Below, one piece after another: positions 1-7,134 of a stretch of DNA of 27,131 nt. Each line of letters starts with the position of its first letter. Within the stretch, counting starts at the first letter, position 1. The stretch comes from an uncultured Anaerolineaceae bacterium (GTDB taxonomy: Bacteria; Chloroflexota; Anaerolineae; Promineifilales; Promineifilaceae). The translations under genes were made by a program, and so were the position numbers. The notes under the pieces are model-generated. The model was not told the DNA's origin, ran no database searches, and saw only the letters and a list, made by a program, of their open reading frames with translations. Location: NCBI GenBank assembly GCA_937967805.1, contig CALBTC010000240.1, forward strand, positions 1-27,131, written 5' to 3'.

Positions 1-653
1 AGGATGCGCCAGCCATCAAAAGAGCCGCCACGGCCGGCTACGGCGCTGCCATTGTGAGCTGCCCGGCTGTTGAGCGGGAAGCGGTTTGCACCCGGCTCAT
101 CGACGAGCACGGCTACACGCTCATCCACCCGTTTGATGATCCACACATTATTGCCGGGGCGGGAACGGCCGCCCTGGAGCTGCTGCAAGAAGTTGAGACG
201 TTGGACATGATTTTCACACCCGTGGGCGGCGGTGGTTTGCTCAGCGGCACGGCGTTAGCCGCGGCGGCCAGCCGGCCCACCTGCCGCGTCATTGGCGTGG
301 AGCCGGCCGTGGCCAACGACGCCCAGCGATCCTGGCAGACGGGGGAAATTGTACGGTTAACGGCCGTTCCCCCCACCATCGCCGACGGCCTGCGCACCCG
401 CTTTGTCGGCGCGCACAATTTGCCCATCATGCGCCAATATGCCAGCGACATTCTCACCGTCAGCGAGGCTGAGATCATCGAAACATTAAAATTCTTGTGG
501 ACGCGGCTCAAACTAGTGGTGGAGCCCAGTTCGGCCGTGGCGCTGGCCCCGATTCTCATGGGCAAAATACCGGAGCCAGGGCAGCGCATTGGCGTAATTC
601 TAAGCGGCGGCAATGTGGATGTGGCCCAAATTGGGGCTTTGTTTGCCAATTAA
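1..653 (+). CDS. Threonine/serine dehydratase (PLP-dependent), C-terminal part, cut by the window edge
   Basis: The reading frame is open from the first bases of the window (codons starting at position 3), so the true start lies upstream and only about 217 residues are visible. The visible part matches the C-terminal two thirds of fold-type II PLP enzymes that deaminate threonine or serine to a 2-oxo acid and ammonia. The glycine-rich loop GGGGLLSG (around 225-245) is the phosphate-binding loop of PLP; EPSSAVALA (around 520-545) and the late VILSGGNVD (around 593-620) are also typical, the serine of the latter facing the pyridine nitrogen in this family. The lysine that binds PLP would be upstream. 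No C-terminal ACT domain follows, so this is more like the short catabolic enzyme or a serine racemase-like protein than allosteric IlvA. A racemase activity cannot be excluded from sequence. Confidence 0.88.
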   Translation, partial: DAPAIKRAATAGYGAAIVSCPAVEREAVCTRLIDEHGYTLIHPFDDPHIIAGAGTAALELLQEVETLDMIFTPVGGGGLLSGTALAAAASRPTCRVIGVEPAVANDAQRSWQTGEIVRLTAVPPTIADGLRTRFVGAHNLPIMRQYASDILTVSEAEIIETLKFLWTRLKLVVEPSSAVALAPILMGKIPEPGQRIGVILSGGNVDVAQIGALFAN

Positions 654-1005
654 AGTGTCGGGCGCGCATTGCTAGCGACAATCTGGATTTCTTGGTACTT
701 TCCACCGCACTAACACCTAAACCTTGTCTGACAATGTGCCGCATAGGACCAAATAACCAACCGAACAGGCCTGCTTATCTCTCGTTTGGCCATGGAGAGC
801 TATTTGGAATTCCCTTACCCCAATTAAAATAACAGCTGGTAGATACGAAGACGTACCGGGAATTATTGGCTGGAGTAGGGGACACCTCCTTTGTCGGCAA
901 AAGCTCGGACCACCCGACAGGCAAGCCGGCTAACAGCAGCGATCTCGTAATCAAACCTAAAATGAATTTTACCTATTTAGACGGCGAGGAGGCTGAAACA
1001 TCAGA
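654..1005. other. Intergenic region upstream of the LOV kinase gene
   Basis: This 352-bp gap has lower GC than its neighbours and holds no convincing gene. There is a small inverted repeat, GTCGG/CCGAC, at about 893-920, and a strong Shine-Dalgarno GAGGAGG at 986-992 that serves the kinase start at 1006 with 13 nt spacing. No terminator with a T-run follows the dehydratase, and I recognise no known riboswitch. The kinase promoter is probably here, but I cannot place it. Confidence 0.5.
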
Positions 1006-3996
1006 ATGGTTTTAGTGAATGAATGGTTAGATAGTTTAGCGATGGCTTCAGATGTTCAGCGACGCTCTCACATTCTTAACATCTTACTTTTTGCGTGTAC
1101 AACTCTTTGCCTGGTAGCCTTAATAGGCACTGGCTTCAGACAATTTAACAAAACCTTGACTCCACAGGAGGCCGTCATTACCTATAGGGCGGCAACAGCT
1201 TTTTTACTCGGTGCCGGTGTTGTTTTCCTGATAAATCGCTACTGGTCAGGCAGAACCGCCGCCTGGCTATTTCTCCTATTCCTGACCCTTATCCTCTATT
1301 TTGCCAATACGCCCTATGAAGCTGTCTGGGGACCCAACATAGTCACACTGGTTTTTCCAATCCTCATCGCCGGAATCATTCTGCGGCCTGCCACCAGTTT
1401 CATCATGGCCGGTTTTATCACCGCCATTTTTTACATCGCGGCCATAGTAGGTTCATTTGAACCTAATTATATAGGCACCATTACCTTTTTCGGCATTGCG
1501 TTCGTAGCCTGGCTGTCATCTCACACATTAGAATATATCTTGCGGCAGCTCCGCCAGTCACTAACCGAAGCTATAACGCTTCGGGAGAAGGCCCAACAGC
1601 AGCAGCGATTTTTGCATCAGGTTATCGACATCAACCCCCATTTTATTTTTGTCAGGGATCAGGACGGCCGTTTCACGCTGGTGAACCAGGCAATGGCAGA
1701 CGCCTATGGCACAACCATAGAAAATGTGTTAGGAAAAACTGATGCCGACTTTAATCCAGACCCGGCGAGGGCCAGACAATTTCGCCAGGATGATCTGGAA
1801 GTCATTCAAACTAAAAAAGAACTATTCATCCCTGAGGAAAGCAACATCAACGCCGCCGGTCAATTACGCTGGCTGCAAACCACTAAACGCCCTCTGGTTG
1901 ACCACACTAACGCCGGTAATCAGGTGCTGGGTGTCGCCATTGACATCACCGAACTTAAATTGGCCGAAGAGAAGCAGCGCCTCAATGCACAACGTTTACA
2001 AATCCTGCATACAATTGACCAGGCCATTTTAGCGGCCGATTCACTTCAGAATATTGCCCAAAACGCGCTGAACAGCTTGTGCCAGATGATCCCGTCCGCG
2101 TACACGGCTGCTGTGTTGACGTTTGATTTCGAGAAGCACCGTGCATACATCCTGGCAGCTATGAGCCAGCTGAAGGAGCCGGCGATACCGCCAGCCAGTA
2201 CAGTACCCATTTATGATTCAAATCTGCTGCAACGGTTGCAGCAAGGCGAGCCGGTATACAATGCCGACCTGACCCAGTATCGGGAATTGAATCGGTCGGA
2301 GAGGCAAATACAGGAGAGTGGTGCGATTTCCTACCTCATCATCCCGTTGTTGGTCGAAAAGCAATTGGTAGGGGCATTGTATTTGAGCAGCGAGCAGCCA
2401 CACGCTTTTACCGAACTCGTTTTTGAGATAGGTGAGGAGGTGGCCGCGCAACTGGCGATTGCCATCCGGCAAGATCAACTACGCCGCCAGGCAGAGCAGA
2501 ACGTGGCGGATTTAGAGCATCTGGTCGATGAGCAAATGGTGGCCTTGAAGCTGCGCAATCGTGCTTTGGAGTCCAGTACGGTTGGGGTATCAATTGCCGA
2601 TGCCCGGCAACCAGACACACCCCTGATTTACGTCAATCCGGCCTTTACGGAAATAACCGGCTATATCGCCGACGAGGTCATGGGCCGTAACTGCCGCTTT
2701 CTACAAGGGAGTGATCGTGAGCAGCCTGGACTGGATGAGATACGGGCGGCTATTCGCGAAGAGCGCGACTGCCGCGTAACCTTGCGCAACTACAAAAAAG
2801 ACGGCACGCTTTTCTACAACGAATTGACCATTTCACCGGTGCGCGACGCCAGCAGCCAGGTGACTCACTTTGTGGGGGTTGCCAGAGATATTTCCCGTCG
2901 CCAGCAAGCTGAAGAAGCCCTGCAACAAAGCGAGGAGACCCTGCGCATTTTGTTGAATGCCACCACGGACCTTGCCGTGTTGATGGATACGGAAGGGCAG
3001 ATTCAAATCTGTAATGAGCCGGTAAGCCGCTTGTTGGGCAAGCCAATTGATGAAATAGAGGGCGCCAACGCTTATGATTTAGCGCCGCCGGACGTATCGG
3101 CCGTGCGCCGGCAGCAAGCGGCCGAGGTTATCGCTTCTGGCCAACCGACCACCTACGAGGAAACGTTTGGCGACATGGTTATTTATAACTTTGTGTATCC
3201 CATCCTGGACGGTAATGGCCGTGTCGCCCAACTGGCAGTATTCGGCCGTAACGTCACGGAGCGTAAGCGGGCTGAGGAAAATATGCGCAAGGCGTTAGAA
3301 CAGGAAAAAGAACTGAATCGGCTGAAATCCAGGTTCGTCTCAATGGCTTCGCACGAGTTCCGCACCCCTCTGACAACCATTCTATCCTCCATTGGCCTGC
3401 TGGAATACGCAAACGGAACGACGGTGTCGGAACGCCAGTTGAAACATTACGGCAAAGTGCGTACGGCCGTGAACCAAATGACCGAGCTGCTAGATGACGT
3501 GCTGCTCATCGGCAAAGCGGAGAGCGGTCGCCTGGAATTCCGGCCGGAAGCGATTGAGCTTAAACAGTTGTGTCTGGACGTCACCGAAGAGATGCAACTT
3601 GCCGTGAAGGAGACACATCAGATTCACTTTACAGCCAATTTTGAGCAGGAACAGGTGCTGCTGGATAAAAGCCTGATGCGTCAGATTCTCACCAATTTAC
3701 TGTCCAACGCCATTAAATATTCTCCTCAGGGCGGCACGGTGACCTTTCGCCTGTCCACTGAGGCAAACTGTCTGGTGCTGCGTGTGCATGACCAGGGAAT
3801 CGGCATTCCAGAGCGTGACAAGGCACGTTTGTTTGAAGCTTTCCACCGCGCCAGTAACGTAACAAATATCTCCGGCACCGGCCTGGGGCTAGCCATTGTT
3901 CATAAAGCCGTCACCCTGCATGGCGGCACTGTGCATTTTACCAGCGAAGAAGGCGAGGGAACGGAATTTATTGTAGAGATCCCGTTGAAACGATAA
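1006..3996 (+). CDS. Six-TM multi-sensor histidine kinase with PAS, GAF and LOV (blue-light) domains
   Basis: A 996-residue membrane sensor kinase. Six hydrophobic helices lie at about residues 23-41, 60-81, 85-101, 112-127, 131-151 and 155-178. Then follow PAS (about 205-320), GAF (325-490), a LOV-type PAS (515-635), another PAS (640-760), HisKA (about 770-838) and HATPase_c (about 880-995). The LOV domain has the photoactive-cysteine motif GRNCRFLQG (Cys563) and the flavin-contacting asparagines Asn595 (RNYKKDG) and Asn605 (FYNEL), so FMN binding and adduct formation are expected. The usual glutamine in the last strand is Ala626 (HFVGVARDIS). The phospho-accepting His783 lies in SHEFRTPL; N-box NAIKYSP, G1 DQGIGIP and G2 GTGLGLAI are intact. 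There is no receiver domain; the REC-kinase hybrid 67 nt downstream is the obvious partner. The signal output is unknown. Confidence 0.93.
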   Translation: MVLVNEWLDSLAMASDVQRRSHILNILLFACTTLCLVALIGTGFRQFNKTLTPQEAVITYRAATAFLLGAGVVFLINRYWSGRTAAWLFLLFLTLILYFANTPYEAVWGPNIVTLVFPILIAGIILRPATSFIMAGFITAIFYIAAIVGSFEPNYIGTITFFGIAFVAWLSSHTLEYILRQLRQSLTEAITLREKAQQQQRFLHQVIDINPHFIFVRDQDGRFTLVNQAMADAYGTTIENVLGKTDADFNPDPARARQFRQDDLEVIQTKKELFIPEESNINAAGQLRWLQTTKRPLVDHTNAGNQVLGVAIDITELKLAEEKQRLNAQRLQILHTIDQAILAADSLQNIAQNALNSLCQMIPSAYTAAVLTFDFEKHRAYILAAMSQLKEPAIPPASTVPIYDSNLLQRLQQGEPVYNADLTQYRELNRSERQIQESGAISYLIIPLLVEKQLVGALYLSSEQPHAFTELVFEIGEEVAAQLAIAIRQDQLRRQAEQNVADLEHLVDEQMVALKLRNRALESSTVGVSIADARQPDTPLIYVNPAFTEITGYIADEVMGRNCRFLQGSDREQPGLDEIRAAIREERDCRVTLRNYKKDGTLFYNELTISPVRDASSQVTHFVGVARDISRRQQAEEALQQSEETLRILLNATTDLAVLMDTEGQIQICNEPVSRLLGKPIDEIEGANAYDLAPPDVSAVRRQQAAEVIASGQPTTYEETFGDMVIYNFVYPILDGNGRVAQLAVFGRNVTERKRAEENMRKALEQEKELNRLKSRFVSMASHEFRTPLTTILSSIGLLEYANGTTVSERQLKHYGKVRTAVNQMTELLDDVLLIGKAESGRLEFRPEAIELKQLCLDVTEEMQLAVKETHQIHFTANFEQEQVLLDKSLMRQILTNLLSNAIKYSPQGGTVTFRLSTEANCLVLRVHDQGIGIPERDKARLFEAFHRASNVTNISGTGLGLAIVHKAVTLHGGTVHFTSEEGEGTEFIVEIPLKR

Positions 3997-4063
3997 ACCT
4001 GTAGCACAGGAACCTGTCTGCACTTCAGGCCGGTTCTCTAACCTACACTTTTGAGGAAACGCT

Positions 4064-5155
4064 ATGACAAAAATATTGGTTATTGAAGATGAAGAAGCCG
4101 TGCGAGAAAATATCATGGAAGCGTTGGCAGATATTGGCGGCTTTGCGGTGGCGGGCGCGGCCAACGGCCGTCTTGGTCTGGAAGCTGCCCGCGCGTATTT
4201 GCCCGACCTTATCCTTTGCGACGTGATGATGCCGCAGCTGAACGGCTTCGGTGTATTGGTGGAACTACAAAAAGACCGAGGGATGGCCCGTATTCCCTTT
4301 ATTTTTCTGACCGCCCGTGCCGAACGAGAGGCGATGCGCCAGGGGATGACCCTGGGTGCTGACGATTACATCACAAAGCCGTTTGAGCCGGTTGAACTGG
4401 TTACGGCCATAAATACCCGACTGGCCAAACAAGCGGCTTTGACAGCAGCGTATGAGCAACAACTGGAAGAACTGCGCCACAATATCGTCATGGCCATTCC
4501 CCACGAGTTACGCACGCCCCTGGCAGGTATTATTGGCGGAGCCGAAATCTTGCAAATGGCCGGTGAGTCGATTGGGCCTGAGGAATTGATGGAGATGACG
4601 GGCATGATTATTCAATCCGGTCGTCGCCTGGAACATCTCATTGAAAACTATATAGTCTACGCTCAGATCGAGCTCTTAGGTAGCGATCCCCAAAAGGTGC
4701 AGCAGTTGCGCCAGAGCGAAACAGTCAATCCCGACCAGGTCATTCGTGCTGTCGCTCTGGAAAAAGCACAGACAGTAAACCGGATGGTAACGTTGCAGTT
4801 ACAGGCGTCCGATGTTGTCTTACCGATGGCCAATGATAACCTGCAAAAAATAGCGGCCGAATTGATAGACAATGCCTTCAAGTTTTCACCCCCGGACACC
4901 ACCGTTGCCGTCACTACCGGTGTTGAGCGTGGCATGTTTCGGCTCACTATCACCGATGAAGGGCGAGGGATGACGGATGAGCAGATTGATAGCGTGGGGG
5001 CATATATGCAGTTTGGTCGCAAGCTGTACGAACAGCAGGGCTCCGGCTTAGGTCTCATCATCAGCAAACGGCTGGTAGAACTACATGGCGGGCAGCTAAG
5101 CATTGAAAGCGTGCCTCAGGAGACCACCCGCGTTTCAATCAGTCTACCCTTATGA
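4064..5155 (+). CDS. Hybrid protein: receiver domain followed by histidine kinase (REC-HisKA-HATPase)
   Basis: A 363-residue soluble protein with the receiver first and the kinase second, the reverse of classical hybrid kinases. Receiver, residues 1-120: acidic pair Glu8-Asp9, phospho-acceptor Asp53 (LILCDVMMP), Thr83 and Lys105 (ITKPF) are all present, so it should be phosphorylatable. A short coiled linker leads to the H-box PHELRTPL with His147. The ATPase has NAFKFSPP, DEGRGM and the G2 box GSGLGLIISKRL. SD GAGGAA at 4053-4058 precedes the ATG. It lies 67 nt after the LOV kinase, same strand, with no terminator between, so the two are probably co-transcribed. In this architecture phosphorylation of the receiver by another kinase typically controls the attached kinase; I infer a relay from the LOV kinase. 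No DNA-binding output is encoded in the pair. Confidence 0.92.
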   Translation: MTKILVIEDEEAVRENIMEALADIGGFAVAGAANGRLGLEAARAYLPDLILCDVMMPQLNGFGVLVELQKDRGMARIPFIFLTARAEREAMRQGMTLGADDYITKPFEPVELVTAINTRLAKQAALTAAYEQQLEELRHNIVMAIPHELRTPLAGIIGGAEILQMAGESIGPEELMEMTGMIIQSGRRLEHLIENYIVYAQIELLGSDPQKVQQLRQSETVNPDQVIRAVALEKAQTVNRMVTLQLQASDVVLPMANDNLQKIAAELIDNAFKFSPPDTTVAVTTGVERGMFRLTITDEGRGMTDEQIDSVGAYMQFGRKLYEQQGSGLGLIISKRLVELHGGQLSIESVPQETTRVSISLPL

Positions 5156-5193
5156 ACATAAATTGTTGCGAAAATATCGACAAGGAATACGGT

Positions 5194-5230
5194 AAAAAAA
5201 CAGACGGCCGCTTAAAGTAAACGGCCGTCT
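5194..5230 (-). terminator. Intrinsic terminator of dps, built from the ACGGCCGT repeat
   Basis: A perfect 9-bp inverted repeat (AGACGGCCG at 5202-5210 and CGGCCGTCT at 5222-5230, 11-nt loop) is followed on the minus strand by a seven-T run (the A-run at 5194-5200 on plus). It sits 37 nt beyond the dps stop. One arm contains a full ACGGCCGT octamer. It also lies downstream of the convergent hybrid-kinase gene, but there is no T-run in the plus direction. Confidence 0.75.
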
Positions 5231-5266
5231 ATGCCAATCAAGCTATTTTGTTGAAATGGTGATCAA

Positions 5267-5773
5267 TTATGCATTGCCGTCGGTCATGGAACGCAGCATC
5301 CAGGCCATTTCTTCATGGCTGCGCATCACGCCTACGAGCAAATCGGCGGTACCTTCGTCGTTAAATTTGTCCATGCACGCCTCAATATCATCACGCACGC
5401 TGCTGATGATGTGCTCGTGGTCGTCCAATAAATTGGCAATCATATCTGGTGCCGATGGAATGGTGCCGGGTGTTTCAGAAAGCCGGCTCTCTTCCAAAAA
5501 TTCGGCCATCGTGCCAATGGACATGCCGCCCAACATCCGGTTGCGCTCGGCAATTTCATCAGCCATCTCTTTGATCTCGTTGTACTGCTCTTCAAACAAC
5601 TCGTGCAAAGTAACAAAGTGAATGCCGGTTACGTTCCAATGATAGTTACGCGTTTTGGTGTACAGCAAATGTTCATCCGCCAGCAGCTTGTTTAGACGTT
5701 GAATAAGCTGCTTACGGTTTTCTTTTGATAGTCCAATGTGTGCCTGTTCTAATTTTTTTGTCTTTGTGGGCAT
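5267..5773 (-). CDS. dps: Dps-family DNA-binding ferritin-like protein
   Basis: 168 residues, the normal Dps size. Dps dodecamers oxidise Fe(II) with hydrogen peroxide at inter-subunit ferroxidase sites, store the iron and in many species coat DNA under starvation or oxidative stress. The family signature NYHWNVTGIHF lies at residues 43-53. By spacing from E. coli Dps, the ferroxidase ligands are His45, His57, Glu61 (Asp in E. coli, Glu being a common variant), Asp72 and Glu76. The N-terminal tail (MPTKTKKLEQ...) is short and lysine-containing, which could aid DNA contact. SD AAGGAG precedes the ATG. It is the last gene of a minus-strand stress group with the CsbD-like and SDR-like genes but has its own 138-nt upstream region containing the repeat element at 5813-5860, so separate regulation is likely. 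Confidence 0.95.
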   Translation of the reverse strand: MPTKTKKLEQAHIGLSKENRKQLIQRLNKLLADEHLLYTKTRNYHWNVTGIHFVTLHELFEEQYNEIKEMADEIAERNRMLGGMSIGTMAEFLEESRLSETPGTIPSAPDMIANLLDDHEHIISSVRDDIEACMDKFNDEGTADLLVGVMRSHEEMAWMLRSMTDGNA

Positions 5774-5812
5774 AGATGTCTCCTTTTACCTAAAGCTAGA
5801 TTTCTCAGTTCT

Positions 5813-5860
5813 ATGATTAGTGCCCATTCGCAAATTAGTTAGCGGAATTGGCGAATGGGC
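5813..5860 (-). repeat. Hairpin upstream of dps, containing a 27-bp element shared with 8641-8667
   Basis: A perfect 10-bp inverted repeat, GCCCATTCGC at 5822-5831 and GCGAATGGGC at 5851-5860, encloses a 19-nt loop. On the minus strand, the part GCTAACTAATTTGCGAATGG and the following GCACTAA match the plus-strand copy at 8641-8667 in 26 of 27 positions. It begins 39 nt from the dps ATG, between the CsbD-like stop and dps. No T-run follows, so it does not look like a terminator. It may be an operator, a structured leader or a dispersed repeat. Confidence 0.7.
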
Positions 5861-5911
5861 TTAAAGTAGCCGTCCGGTTCCGAAATCGCTATATTAATTC
5901 CGCAGGGCTAC

Positions 5912-6220
5912 TTAGCTGTTGCTGTTACGCAGAAAAATGAAAGCAGCGAGGGCAGCAACGGCCGTGCTGATCAACAGCCAACCCCGGTTGCGGACAAACC
6001 ATTTATCACCATAGTTTGCCTGAATCTGACCAGCAATTTGGTCTCTTTTACCAACCAGCCGCATCCGGTCATCGTTAGAAATATTACCTAGCTGCTCCAG
6101 AACAATTCCCTTAGCCTGCGTCAATCTACCGTTAACTACATTTTGGCTCGTAACATTCTGATTTTTACTGATTTCGCTAATTTTCTTATTAATCTGTTTA
6201 TTCATCTTTAAAGCTCTCAT
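5912..6220 (-). CDS. CsbD-like stress protein with a C-terminal membrane helix
   Basis: The best start is the ATG at 6220 (102 residues): AAGGAG lies 7 nt upstream, whereas the more upstream in-frame ATG at 6253 has no ribosome site and would overlap this one. The middle resembles the CsbD family (small, charged, general-stress proteins of unknown biochemistry): QAKGIVLEQLGNISNDDRMR, then VGKRDQIAGQIQANYGD. The N-terminus is rich in Lys, Asn and Gln. Unlike typical soluble CsbD proteins of about 60-70 residues, this one ends with a hydrophobic segment, GWLLISTAVAALAAFIFL, so it is probably tail-anchored in the membrane. It lies 72 nt after the SDR-like gene and 138 nt before dps, all on the minus strand. 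The upstream region is very AT-rich. Confidence 0.75.
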   Translation of the reverse strand: MRALKMNKQINKKISEISKNQNVTSQNVVNGRLTQAKGIVLEQLGNISNDDRMRLVGKRDQIAGQIQANYGDKWFVRNRGWLLISTAVAALAAFIFLRNSNS

Positions 6221-6292
6221 TCCATTGCTCCTTATTATTATGTAAAATTGCAATAATTTTTTAATTAATAAATTGTCGTATCCTCTATCAAA

Positions 6293-6802
6293 CTAATTGT
6301 GGGCCATTTCTTCCAAAATTGTGCGAGTAAGCTGCCATTTTGGCGGCAGCCATTCCGGCCGGGTTTCTTTCTGTTCGCCCTTATCTTTTGCATTATTTGG
6401 CACGGCCGTTTTGCTGCCCACTTTGACAGACATATCAATAAAAACATCAAAGGGGCCCCACCTGGTAGTGACGCTGTGGATAAGCTGTTCAACAGAAAAA
6501 CGTTGATTTTCCACCCGCTCAATTAAAATGAGCTGGCGTCCCAACGATTGCACATGGGCTTTCATCTCATCGGCTGCTTGCAGCGGCATTTGCCAGCACA
6601 ACAAGGTAATGTCGGCACCTTTTTTGGCTAATTGCTCTACCAAATTTTGGAGAACGGCCGTATCATTTCCTATCAGCAAAACGGCTTTACCGAACAATAA
6701 TTGGTTGTCACGATCCGGTTTTGGCTCCGCTTTGTGTTTTGGTTTTTTGTTTGCTGAATCGTCTGTCACAATAAACCTCTCGCAACTAATTGGATCATTC
6801 AT
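6293..6802 (-). CDS. Degenerate short-chain-dehydrogenase-like protein (N-terminal Rossmann half only)
   Basis: 169 residues. After a charged 33-residue tail, LFGKAVLLIGNDTAVLQNLV aligns with the opening strand, nucleotide loop and helix of short-chain dehydrogenases. Later parts (KKGADITLLCWQ, RFSVEQLIHSVTTRWGPFDVFIDMS) follow the order of stress-induced SDRs of the YdaD/YhdF type. Key features are missing. The cofactor loop TGxxxGIG reads IGNDTAVL, the NNAG motif reads IDMS, and the protein stops before the catalytic Ser/Tyr-Lys half; family members are about 250-300 residues. No second half is seen downstream, and the frame is clean, so this looks like a fixed short form, not a recent break. 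It is unlikely to be an oxidoreductase. It heads the minus-strand stress group with the CsbD-like gene and dps. The fold assignment is by pattern only. Confidence 0.6.
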   Translation of the reverse strand: MNDPISCERFIVTDDSANKKPKHKAEPKPDRDNQLLFGKAVLLIGNDTAVLQNLVEQLAKKGADITLLCWQMPLQAADEMKAHVQSLGRQLILIERVENQRFSVEQLIHSVTTRWGPFDVFIDMSVKVGSKTAVPNNAKDKGEQKETRPEWLPPKWQLTRTILEEMAHN

Positions 6803-7134
6803 GCTTCACTTCCAAAATATACTATGCGCGCGGCATTTGTGGAGGTATCGCGATAGATGACTAAGATAGAGAAAAAGATACATTCCTCCCTAACCTCTCT
6901 GACCGCGCGCTTTTTCATTCTTCCTTCATAAGTTTTGTATTTTCTTTTCGTACATTATCATAGGTGAAAGTCGTACTTAACTCTATATGTCTGGTTATAG
7001 GTGAAGGGCATATGTTTGTGGATATCTCTACTGCGTCCGGTACGTATACCCAGATACATGGCATCATCTGCCACATTTGGCTACGCTTACACATTGTCAA
7101 AAACGACCCAATAATCAATGAGAGGATTCTATAG
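6803..7134. other. Divergent intergenic region with a nested inverted repeat and T-run
   Basis: This 332-bp gap lies between the divergent SDR-like and phosphodiesterase genes and must hold both promoters. On plus, GCGCGCGG (6826-6833) pairs with CCGCGCGC (6903-6910), which runs directly into TTTTT (6911-6915). Inside it GGAGG/CCTCC (6841-6845, 6885-6889) and TATC/GATA (6846-6849, 6877-6880) can also pair, giving one long nested hairpin. TATACT at 6818-6823 resembles a -10 box without a good -35. An SD-like AGAGGA (7121-7126) precedes the gene at 7135. I see no convincing ORF. Confidence 0.45.

Noticed and set aside
497..832. Plus-strand ORF overlapping the dehydratase end and the gap.
   Set aside because: It runs out of frame through the dehydratase codons, and has no family resemblance or ribosome site.
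654..1005. Possible riboswitch upstream of the LOV kinase (hairpin and GGCAAGCC words).
   Set aside because: The conserved cores of c-di-GMP, TPP, cobalamin and other classes I know do not fit.
5256..5621. Long plus-strand ORF opposite dps.
   Set aside because: It is a mirror of the dps codons, with Ser/Leu-rich nonsense composition.
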